Positions 16,770 through 25,009 of a DNA stretch of 64,000 bases are shown in pieces (the first letter of the stretch is position 1; every line of letters begins with the position of its first letter). Origin of the DNA: an uncultured Eubacteriales bacterium. Its GTDB lineage: Bacteria > Bacillota > Clostridia > Oscillospirales > UBA644. The stretch lies in the NCBI GenBank assembly GCA_900547165.1, contig URFZ01000002.1, positions 97,824-161,823 of the forward strand. Reading direction: 5' to 3'. The position numbers and the translations under genes were made by a program. The notes under the pieces were generated by a model, which was not told the DNA's origin, did not search any database, and saw only the letters and a list, made by a program, of their open reading frames with translations.

Positions 16770-19571
16770 ATGAAAAAAATCATTGCGGCAGCATTATTCG
16801 TTCTGCTCGTTGTTTCGCTTCTCGCGGGCTGCACGATTACGCGCTGTCCCGTTGAGTGCGGAATAGAGAACATCTATTTGCTGACCAACACCGAAAAGTA
16901 TCGGAAAGATGAGGAAATATCTCCCACTCCCGAAACAAAACTTACGGCAACTCTTGCCAAAAACGAGGGCGAGGGTATGCAGTTTGTTTACAGACCCGAC
17001 AACGCGAAGAAAAATGTTCGTGTTACCATATCCGACCTTGTGCTTGACGGCGGCACGGAGAAGATAGAAGGCGTAACGCTGTATTATCAGTATTATCACT
17101 ACATTTCGCAGGATTACGTCACGGGACGCGGCAAAGGCTGGTATCCCGACCTGCTTATTCCGATAAGCGGCGACTGTTCCGACCTGAACAAACTGGACAT
17201 CGAAGAAAACACAAATCAGGGCTATTGGATAACCTTTTACAGCGACAAAAACCAGACTCCCGGACTTTACAAGGCGGAAGTGACCGTTGAGGCGGATGGC
17301 GACGAACCCATAAAGATACCCGTTGAAGTCACCGTTTGGGACTTTGCCGTTCCCGAAGAACACTCTTTCGACGCGCCTTACGGTGTCACAGGCGGTTCCG
17401 TTCCTTATGAAGAGACTTATGAATACCTGCTCCGTTACCGTATAAACGGATACAATATACCGACCGTCAGAGGCGGCGATTCCGATGAGGATGCCGCAAA
17501 GAAAACCGCTGAATATATAGAAACGCATCCCGGCGTTTCGTGTTTCAGAGCGGACAGATATACGAAAGGATATTTTGACGCTCTCGAAAAATACGGTGTT
17601 CTTGACAAGTGCTTTACCTATCCTTATGACGAACCCGCCGACACCGTTGAGATGAATAAGAAAGTTTCCGACACTTTTGCAAGTTACCATGCGCTGAATC
17701 CGAACGTTAAGAATATGATAACCACGGCGTCCAGAGAAACGATGTTTGACGTCAACATCTGGTGCGGCGTTTGGTCTGCGGCGGACAGCGACGAACTGAC
17801 CGTGCGCGACCGTATTTCCGAGGGCTATGAGATGTGGTGGTACGGCTGCCTTGTTCCCGTAAGATACTACCCGACTTACCACATTCAGGACGACCTTATC
17901 TCCGCGCGTCTCGCGCATTGGATGACAAAAGACTGGGGCTTTACCGGCAACCTTTATTGGGGCGCGGACTGGTATTACCGCATTGAAGCGAAAACAAACC
18001 GAGCCGACGGTATAAGAGATATTTACAATTATCCCGGAACTTGGCACAGTGATACGAAGGAGTATACCACTCCCGCAGGCGACGGATTCGTTGTTTGTTA
18101 CGGAAGAGAGGGCGACGGCGTTGTCAACAGAAACATGATAATGCCCACTCTCCGTGCCGAGGCGATACGCGACGGCAGCGAAGATTTTGAGTATCTGACG
18201 CTTCTTGAAAAGAAGATAGGGGCTCTGTTTGAAAAATGGGGCGTGACCGATATAAGTCTCGACACTTATCTCGATACATATTTTGATTCTCTTTATATTT
18301 CTATGTCAAACATGTACCGTGATTCCGCCTTTACGCAGAGAATGCGTGAGCGTATCGCGCACGACATAATGCATGCCGAAAGCGCCGTAAGTGTTGAAGC
18401 CGCTCCGACATTCGAAAACCCGAACAGAAGAGCAGTTACGGTCTATGCCGAAAACGGTTCGAATGTTGTAATAGACGGCGAAAACATTCATGGCGAGAGC
18501 CGCGGCGACTATTCCGTTTATACAAGATATTTCGATATGAACAATATCGCCGACAGAACGGAAATAACAGTTACCGTGAACGGCGAAGAGTATACCCGTG
18601 TTCTCAAAACGCTTGAAGACATGGAACTTATGGAAGAATCCCGCGCCGCCGTTCAGGCAGCCGCGGAAGAACTCAAGCTTCCCATTGCTTCAAAGACTGT
18701 CCGCAAATTGTTTGAAAAAAACAGTTTCAAACCTTACGAGTATAATAACATGGGTTCGACTTCTCCGGTAGACGGCACAGGTATTTCCGATAACAGGGAA
18801 TATGCTCAGGAAGTATGGAAGTGTCTTGCTCTTGATATAAAGAATACAATTCCTCTCGCCGTTATGAACGAGGCAGGCGATCTTTTGGACGAACCGAAAG
18901 CGGAATATCTGACGCTTTACGTTCCGAACGGGGCGACCGTAAAAGTCGAGGGCAAAGATGCGACGTTTGTTGAACAGACGGAAAACTATTCCGTTTACTC
19001 CGCAAAACTCGACACAACCGGCTACGCAAGATATTTTTACGATGTTGAAGTTACGCTGAACGGCGTTACCGAAACTTGGAGAAAGATAGTATTCAATCAG
19101 AGCGCGGAGATGTCCCCGCTTATCAATATGAGCGCGGAAGACCTTGCCGCAAAACTTGCCGCAGAGCCGAAAAACGCGGGCACGGACTTTGAAGTTATCG
19201 AATACGAGGGAGCACCCGCGATAAAAGTAACGATAAATGCGGAGCATTCGCTTTCAATTCCCAAATCGCTCATTCCGTCCCTGAATCTGAAACTTTACAA
19301 GAAAATCATTGCGGATATCGTCAATGTTTCAGACGATCATGGCGGCTTTGCCGTTTCGATAAGAGCATCCTTTGCTACCCCCGTTACCGAAATTGAAATT
19401 CCGAGTAATGATTTTGACGGCTTTGCGATAGGCGGTATGCCTGCGGGACAGTTCGGAAAAGTGACCGCGGTTACGCTTCTTTACAGCACAAAATACCAAA
19501 AAGAGGTTACGCTCATCATTCGCGGTCTGTACGCGATGAAGAATCCCGACGACGCGGCACAGCAAAAGTAA
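16770..19571 (+). CDS. DUF4091/GH123-type lipoprotein (copy B)
   Basis: 933-residue paralog of the preceding gene with the same domain order: lipobox LLAGC (Cys21), beta-rich N-terminus, catalytic-type D287-E288 in YPYDEPAD, DUF4091 signature PTLRAEAIRDGSEDFEYL, and the same C-terminal beta repeats. The ATG at 16770 is chosen because AAAAGGAG precedes it and a signal peptide follows directly. Copies A and B align end to end but differ in the loops around the active-site motif, so specificities may differ. The 47-bp gap implies co-transcription. Confidence 0.85.
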   Translation: MKKIIAAALFVLLVVSLLAGCTITRCPVECGIENIYLLTNTEKYRKDEEISPTPETKLTATLAKNEGEGMQFVYRPDNAKKNVRVTISDLVLDGGTEKIEGVTLYYQYYHYISQDYVTGRGKGWYPDLLIPISGDCSDLNKLDIEENTNQGYWITFYSDKNQTPGLYKAEVTVEADGDEPIKIPVEVTVWDFAVPEEHSFDAPYGVTGGSVPYEETYEYLLRYRINGYNIPTVRGGDSDEDAAKKTAEYIETHPGVSCFRADRYTKGYFDALEKYGVLDKCFTYPYDEPADTVEMNKKVSDTFASYHALNPNVKNMITTASRETMFDVNIWCGVWSAADSDELTVRDRISEGYEMWWYGCLVPVRYYPTYHIQDDLISARLAHWMTKDWGFTGNLYWGADWYYRIEAKTNRADGIRDIYNYPGTWHSDTKEYTTPAGDGFVVCYGREGDGVVNRNMIMPTLRAEAIRDGSEDFEYLTLLEKKIGALFEKWGVTDISLDTYLDTYFDSLYISMSNMYRDSAFTQRMRERIAHDIMHAESAVSVEAAPTFENPNRRAVTVYAENGSNVVIDGENIHGESRGDYSVYTRYFDMNNIADRTEITVTVNGEEYTRVLKTLEDMELMEESRAAVQAAAEELKLPIASKTVRKLFEKNSFKPYEYNNMGSTSPVDGTGISDNREYAQEVWKCLALDIKNTIPLAVMNEAGDLLDEPKAEYLTLYVPNGATVKVEGKDATFVEQTENYSVYSAKLDTTGYARYFYDVEVTLNGVTETWRKIVFNQSAEMSPLINMSAEDLAAKLAAEPKNAGTDFEVIEYEGAPAIKVTINAEHSLSIPKSLIPSLNLKLYKKIIADIVNVSDDHGGFAVSIRASFATPVTEIEIPSNDFDGFAIGGMPAGQFGKVTAVTLLYSTKYQKEVTLIIRGLYAMKNPDDAAQQK

Positions 19572-19600
19572 ATAAAATAACGGCACAGTAAAAACTTATT

Positions 19601-19630
19601 CCTCTCCGTGTTTTTGAAGACACGGAGAGG
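19601..19630 (+). terminator. Terminator after the GH123-type pair
   Basis: CCTCTCCGTGT (19601-19611) pairs with ACACGGAGAGG (19620-19630) over an 8-nt loop, an 11-bp stem followed by ATTTTCATTTTT. Confidence 0.88.
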
Positions 19631-19743
19631 ATTTTCATTTTTAATTTGCGCCGAAAGGAAACGTATTCTTGCAAATTTTGTATAATATGCACATAAAACC
19701 GATTTTTCGAGGTTTTTCGATGTGAAAAATGCAGAAAAAAATA

Positions 19744-19772
19744 TTGACAGATTGTTACAGCTATGTTATAAT
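19744..19772 (+). promoter_or_regulatory. Promoter for the giant multidomain protein
   Basis: TTGACA (19744-19749), 17 bp, TATAAT (19767-19772), 68 bp before the ATG at 19840. A second TATAAT at 19681 has no good -35. Confidence 0.85.
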
Positions 19773-19787
19773 ATGAAACACGGAAAA

Positions 19788-19829
19788 CCTATTGTTTTTT
19801 GCCTTTGCCGACATTCTCGGCAGAATAGG
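19788..19829 (+). promoter_or_regulatory. Leader structure that can mask the ribosome site
   Basis: CCTATT (19788-19793) is complementary to AATAGG (19824-19829), which overlaps the Shine-Dalgarno AGGAG of the gene at 19840. Inside it TGCCGA (19806-19811) and TCGGCA (19817-19822) form a second stem. The nested fold would occlude ribosome binding and may be a translational control element. Confidence 0.45.
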
Positions 19830-19839
19830 AGTTGTTCGC

Positions 19840-22800
19840 ATGAAGAAAGTGAAACGCATACTCAGCGTTCTTCTTATCGTTGCGCTCACGGCGACATTCG
19901 TCGGTGCGTTTTCGATAGGCTCATCGGCGGTGACGCCGCTCGGATGTGTTATACAGAAGGACACCAAATGGAAGTCGTACTATTACGGCGGCGGAAACCT
20001 GTACGACACGGGCTGCGGCATTTTTTCGCTTGTCAACGCGGTCGGCTATCTTACGGGTATACGCATGAGCGTGACGGAGGTCGCGGCGTGGGCGCATGAA
20101 ATAGGCGCATATAACGCGGGCTCTTCCGCAGGCGGTACGACGAGAGGATACCTTTATCCGAAAGTGCAGGCGCAATACGGTTCGCGTTACGGTTTTACCG
20201 TTGATTGCGGCGGCAGCGGCGGCACGGGATATTGGAACGTTACGTCTTACAACACCACATTGCAGAACCACCTGGCAAACGGCGGCGTTGCGATAGGGCA
20301 TGTTCCGGGGCACTTTATCGCGCTTGTCAATTATTCGGGCGGGAAATATCATGTTTACGAAAGTTATCCGTCTTCCACAAGAGGCACTCAGAACGCAACA
20401 ACGGGCAGCATTTGGCTGACGCCCGCACAGTTGAATTCCGGCTATGCGGGAATGAAACTTGACTGGTTCTGTCTGCTTTCATATACGGGCGGCGGCACGG
20501 AGAGCGGAGGTTCGTCGGAAAATCCCTCGACAAATCCCGGCGGCGGAGGAAATACGGCTTCGACCGCAACGCAGCCTTTCCGCACGTTCTATTACAATCT
20601 GAACGGAACGACAGATACGGCGGATTCATCGCTGAATGATTTCAATTCTTACGGCATGAGTTATCCGGGCGGCTTTATAAACAGCCCGTCTTATGTCGGC
20701 GCTTACAGCACTCTTGCGTCGAATTGGAGCGCCGTTGCGGGCGAACTGACAAAGGACTGCACACTTACTTCACGGGGCACGGAATACAAAACATCGCTCC
20801 CCATAAGACTGTTTCTTGACGGACGCACTCTGACCGCGGTTTCGGGCGGGTATGCGTTCAATCAGGAAAAGGCAAATACGACAACGATAACGGGCAACAC
20901 CTTCGCCGTAAGTTCGGAAGAGGGCACGGAAACTTTCGGCACAATAAACGGCAACGGCAACTGTGATACGGTTGCGCAGTCGGCGGGAACACTGAATTTC
21001 CGAAATCTTACGCTCAATTCTTCAAGTTCGAGCGGCAATAACAACGCGTTTTATCAGACGGCGGGTGACGCTACGTTCCGCGGCGTTACGGTCAGGGCTT
21101 CGGGTTCGGACTACGGCGCGGCGGTAGGTGTTAAAGGCAAACTTTCTTCCGTTGCAAATTCTTCGTTTATCTCAACAAGAACTTCTTCGAGCGGAACGGA
21201 CGCTTCGTCGGGCATACATCTGCGCGGCGGTTCGATAGGCACTTGGACAAATTCGAACATAACGACTTCTTACGGCGAAGCTCTTTGGGTTGACGGCGGT
21301 TCGGTTTCGATAATCAACGGCGGAAACTTCACGGGCGGAACGAACGGCAACGGCATTTACATAAGCAACAACGGCACCGTGGGCACGGTAATGAACGGCG
21401 TTTTTGCCTCGACCGGCGCAAACGCGGGCATTAACATAACCTCGGGCTCGACGCTGAACACGATAAGCGGCGGTACGATAAAGGGTATAACGATATCCGG
21501 AACGCTCGGAACGATAACGGGCGGTACTTTCGATTTTTCGACGTACACAGCAAGCAATTACGGCACGATAAAAAATTATATCGCTTCCGGCAAAGCGGCA
21601 AGGCTTGATTCGACCTCCGGCAGCGGAATATTCACAGTGGTTACTAACAGCGGGCTGACTTCGGGAACATATATGGCGGCGCCGAACGGAGTTGATTACA
21701 CCACGGGAACGGCAACTATAAACGGTGTTTCGTATACGACTTATACCGTTTCGACGCAGACCGTTCCCGTCGAGAGTGTTTCTCTTGACAAAAACACGCT
21801 TTCACTTTCGGTCGGCGGAACAGGCACGCTTGTTGTTACCGTAAATCCGTCGAACGCAACGGATAAAACCATAACTTGGACCACTTCAAACGGAGGAGTT
21901 GCCACGGTTTATAACGGTGTCGTAACCGCAAACGGCGTCGGCACGGCTGTTCTTACGGCAACCGCGGGCGGCAAAAGCGCCTCCTGCACCGTAACGGTAA
22001 CACAGGCGACCACGGCAACCGTAACGATAGACAAGGGCTATGCCGCAGTCAACAAGGGCGGAACGGTAACGCTGACCGCAACTTGCAGCGGCGGCGCGGT
22101 TTCGTGGGCGTCTTCGAACGCTTCGGTCGCAACCGTTTCGAACGGAGTTGTAACGGGCGTGGCGAAAGGCGAAGCCACCATAACCGCTTCCTGCGGCTCG
22201 GTTTCCGTCAGCGCAACTGTACGCGTTACGGATTATACGTCTCCCGCATGGGGCGTCGATGTTTCGCACCATCAGGGTACGATAGACTGGGCAAAACTCA
22301 AACAGAGCGGCGTCGATTTTGCAATAATCAGGCTCGGTCTCGGCGTGACCGACTCCTCTGGAACGCTGACTTACGACCGTCAATGGGCGGCAAATATCGC
22401 GGGCGCGAGAGCGGCGGGTATAGATATAGGCGTTTATCTTTACGCTTACGCGACAACGACTTCCGCGGCTCTTCGCGAGGCTCAACTTGTCGTTGAAGAA
22501 CTTAACAAGTACCCGGGTTATTTTACATATCCTGTTTGGTACGACTTTGAAAACGACAATGCCAAATCGACTTCCCGCAAGAGTGCGAATGCCGAGGTTA
22601 TAAAGACTTTCTGCGATTACGTCGGCAATGCGGGCTATTACACGGGAATTTATACATACACTTCGTTCTTTACGAGTTATATCGACGATTCGCAGCTTAC
22701 TTCCTATGACCATTGGGTTGCGCAGTACGGCGCAAACGACGGCGAACCGCATTCCGTTTCATATACGGGCGCTTACGGAATGTGGCAGTATACGTCGATG

Positions 22801-24771
22801 GGTCTCGGAAAGGTCGTTTCGGGCTCGGTTCAGAGTTCGGGACTTGACCTCAACTATGCATACAAGAATTATCCCTCGATAATCATCAACAACGGACTGA
22901 ACAAGTTCGATACTTCTTCAAAATCCGCAACGGGCGGCGTTCCGACAGTTCCCGTTACGGGAATTTCGCTGAACACGACCTCCGCGTCTATGCTCGTCGG
23001 CGAAAATCTGACTCTTATCGCAACAGTAAATCCGTCGAACGCAACGGATAAAACCGTTGTCTGGTCAACATCGAACGGCAGCGTTGCAACCGTGTACGGC
23101 GGCGTTGTGACCGCGAACGGCGCAGGCACTGCAACGATAACTGCAACGGCGGGCGGCAAGAGCGCGTCCTGCACGGTTACCGTAACGGCGACCGTTCCCG
23201 CAACGGGAATAACGCTGAACAGGACTTCCGCAACGATGAATGTCGGCGAAAATCTGGCGCTTACGGCAATGGTAACACCGTCCAATGCTGCGGATAAGAC
23301 CGTGACATGGACATCGACCGTACCGACGGTGGCAACGGTTGAAAACGGCGTTGTCAGAAGCCTCGCGGCGGGAACAACGACGATAAAAGCGACAAACGCA
23401 AGCGGGCATGTTGCCGAGTGTACGATTACGGTAACTTCTTCGTATGTTTCGACCTCTCGCGTAACTCTTTCGTCTTCAACTTTGGCGCTCCGCGTCGGCG
23501 AAACATTCTCTCTCAACGCAAAAGTGGCGCCGCTGAACGCGACGGACAGAACCGTTGTGTGGGCATCCGACGATGAAAACGTGATAAGTGTTTCGTCCGA
23601 CGGAAACGTTACCGCACTCGGTACGGGCACGGCAAATGTCGTTGCCACGACCGTTGACGGCAAGAGCGATATATGCACCGTAACGGTAACTCTTAACGGC
23701 GCGTCCGCGACAGACCTTGTGTTGAATACAACCCTGCTGCATCTTACGGAAAACGGAATTTACACGCTCCGCGCAACGATGAACAATTCTGTCCTTGCGG
23801 GAGCAAATGTTTCGTGGGCGACGTCCGACACGGACGTTATAACCGTTTCAAACGGCAAAATTACAGCCGTCGGTGCGGGTTTTGCAACCGTGACGGCGAC
23901 CGTGGGTGAAAAGAGCGCGACCTGTGCCGTCTATGTGTCCGCCGCATACACGCTTGTTGAAGAAATAACGCTTGACAGAACGTCGCTTTCGCTTACGCAG
24001 GGAACGGCATTTTCGCTGACCGCGACCGTTACCCCGACGAATGCGACAAATCAGACTTTCTTCTGGGCAAGTTCCGACTCCGCGGTCGTAACGGTTGAGA
24101 ACGGCGTAGTGGTTGCTGTTTCCGAGGGTACGGCAACCGTAACCGCAATATCTGCGGACGGCGCTTCCGCAACCTGCGCGGTGACCGTTACCGACCCGAG
24201 AACCGTGGTTGAAAACGGCTTGTGCGGCAATGCCGTTTCGTATGTGCTTTATGACGACGGCGAGCTTCTGATAAGAGGTTCTTCCTCAATGGATTCTTTC
24301 ACGCAGGGCAATGCACCGTGGAAAGCACACCTTTCCGAAATAAAGAAAGTCACCGTTCTGAACGGTGTGACTTCGATAGGATATTATGCGTTTGCGGGTT
24401 GCGAAAATCTTGAAACGGTCATACTTCCCGAAAGCGTTAAGACTATCGGAAGATATGCGTTTGCGGGGGCTGTGAGCCTTGTGTCGGCAGACCTGCCCGA
24501 CACGGTTACGGAACTCGGTTCTCACGCTTTCTTCGGCTGTTCGTCTTTGACCAACGCGGTCATTCCGGTCGGTGTGACAAGACTTGCTCCGTCCGTTTTC
24601 GAGGATTGCACATCTCTTGAAACGGTTGTGCTTCACGACGGCATAAAAACGATAGGTGAAAGCGCATTCGAGGGATGTACCTTGCTGACGAACATAAATG
24701 TTCCTATCACGGCTGCCGTAAAAGATTATGCTTTTGACGGTTGCGCAAAACTTGACTCCCAAAAAAATTAA
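19840..24771 (+). CDS. Giant secreted protein: C39-like peptidase, beta-helix, Big_2, GH25 lysozyme, Big_2, LRR_5
   Basis: 1643 residues with a signal peptide (about 1-31, ending GSSAV). A C39-type papain-fold peptidase (about 35-215) has Cys59 in DTGCGIF and His158 in GHFIALV; the usual third Asp is unclear. A Gly/Ser/Asn-rich linker and a parallel beta-helix of NGG.F and ISGGTI repeats follow (about 245-620). Then come two Big_2 domains, GH25 muramidase (about 803-1010; D807 in DVSHHQG, D902 and E904 in YDFEND), five more Big_2 domains, and a BspA-type LRR_5 C-terminus. No wall-sorting signal is seen, so it is likely secreted or held non-covalently. It combines muramidase and peptidase chemistry on one chain. 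The start at 19840 has AGGAG. Confidence 0.88.
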   Translation: MKKVKRILSVLLIVALTATFVGAFSIGSSAVTPLGCVIQKDTKWKSYYYGGGNLYDTGCGIFSLVNAVGYLTGIRMSVTEVAAWAHEIGAYNAGSSAGGTTRGYLYPKVQAQYGSRYGFTVDCGGSGGTGYWNVTSYNTTLQNHLANGGVAIGHVPGHFIALVNYSGGKYHVYESYPSSTRGTQNATTGSIWLTPAQLNSGYAGMKLDWFCLLSYTGGGTESGGSSENPSTNPGGGGNTASTATQPFRTFYYNLNGTTDTADSSLNDFNSYGMSYPGGFINSPSYVGAYSTLASNWSAVAGELTKDCTLTSRGTEYKTSLPIRLFLDGRTLTAVSGGYAFNQEKANTTTITGNTFAVSSEEGTETFGTINGNGNCDTVAQSAGTLNFRNLTLNSSSSSGNNNAFYQTAGDATFRGVTVRASGSDYGAAVGVKGKLSSVANSSFISTRTSSSGTDASSGIHLRGGSIGTWTNSNITTSYGEALWVDGGSVSIINGGNFTGGTNGNGIYISNNGTVGTVMNGVFASTGANAGINITSGSTLNTISGGTIKGITISGTLGTITGGTFDFSTYTASNYGTIKNYIASGKAARLDSTSGSGIFTVVTNSGLTSGTYMAAPNGVDYTTGTATINGVSYTTYTVSTQTVPVESVSLDKNTLSLSVGGTGTLVVTVNPSNATDKTITWTTSNGGVATVYNGVVTANGVGTAVLTATAGGKSASCTVTVTQATTATVTIDKGYAAVNKGGTVTLTATCSGGAVSWASSNASVATVSNGVVTGVAKGEATITASCGSVSVSATVRVTDYTSPAWGVDVSHHQGTIDWAKLKQSGVDFAIIRLGLGVTDSSGTLTYDRQWAANIAGARAAGIDIGVYLYAYATTTSAALREAQLVVEELNKYPGYFTYPVWYDFENDNAKSTSRKSANAEVIKTFCDYVGNAGYYTGIYTYTSFFTSYIDDSQLTSYDHWVAQYGANDGEPHSVSYTGAYGMWQYTSMGLGKVVSGSVQSSGLDLNYAYKNYPSIIINNGLNKFDTSSKSATGGVPTVPVTGISLNTTSASMLVGENLTLIATVNPSNATDKTVVWSTSNGSVATVYGGVVTANGAGTATITATAGGKSASCTVTVTATVPATGITLNRTSATMNVGENLALTAMVTPSNAADKTVTWTSTVPTVATVENGVVRSLAAGTTTIKATNASGHVAECTITVTSSYVSTSRVTLSSSTLALRVGETFSLNAKVAPLNATDRTVVWASDDENVISVSSDGNVTALGTGTANVVATTVDGKSDICTVTVTLNGASATDLVLNTTLLHLTENGIYTLRATMNNSVLAGANVSWATSDTDVITVSNGKITAVGAGFATVTATVGEKSATCAVYVSAAYTLVEEITLDRTSLSLTQGTAFSLTATVTPTNATNQTFFWASSDSAVVTVENGVVVAVSEGTATVTAISADGASATCAVTVTDPRTVVENGLCGNAVSYVLYDDGELLIRGSSSMDSFTQGNAPWKAHLSEIKKVTVLNGVTSIGYYAFAGCENLETVILPESVKTIGRYAFAGAVSLVSADLPDTVTELGSHAFFGCSSLTNAVIPVGVTRLAPSVFEDCTSLETVVLHDGIKTIGESAFEGCTLLTNINVPITAAVKDYAFDGCAKLDSQKN

Positions 24772-24786
24772 ACGGTGAAATCAATT

Positions 24787-24811
24787 GCCGCGAACGGGCA
24801 TTGTTCGCGGC
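24787..24811 (+). terminator. Probable terminator after the giant protein
   Basis: GCCGCGAAC (24787-24795) pairs with GTTCGCGGC (24803-24811) over 7 nt. The downstream sequence GATTGCGGTTTCTTCTT has only broken T tracts, so termination may be partial. Confidence 0.55.
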
Positions 24812-24850
24812 GATTGCGGTTTCTTCTTGTCAAATATCTATATATTACTA

Positions 24851-24879
24851 TTGACAAAAAAGAAAAATTATTGTATTAT
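24851..24879 (+). promoter_or_regulatory. Promoter for the GH99-like protein
   Basis: TTGACA (24851-24856), 17 bp, TATTAT (24874-24879), with a ~130-nt leader before the ATG at 25010. Confidence 0.8.
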
Positions 24880-24921
24880 ATAAATAATGAGAGTCTGTTT
24901 GGATACGCTCATTTCCATGCG

Positions 24922-24956
24922 GACACAGGACTCGAAAATCGGTTTTCGGGTCTGTC
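24922..24956 (+). promoter_or_regulatory. Leader hairpin upstream of the GH99-like protein
   Basis: GACTCGAAAA (24929-24938) pairs with TTTTCGGGTC (24943-24952) over loop TCGG, with one G-U pair. An outer GACA (24922-24925) pairs with TGTC (24953-24956). It is a stable structure in the 5' leader, not followed by a U tract. Confidence 0.4.
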
Positions 24957-25009
24957 TTCGCGATTTCTTATTGCAATACAATAAATTTCATAAATGAAAG
25001 GGTTTTGTT

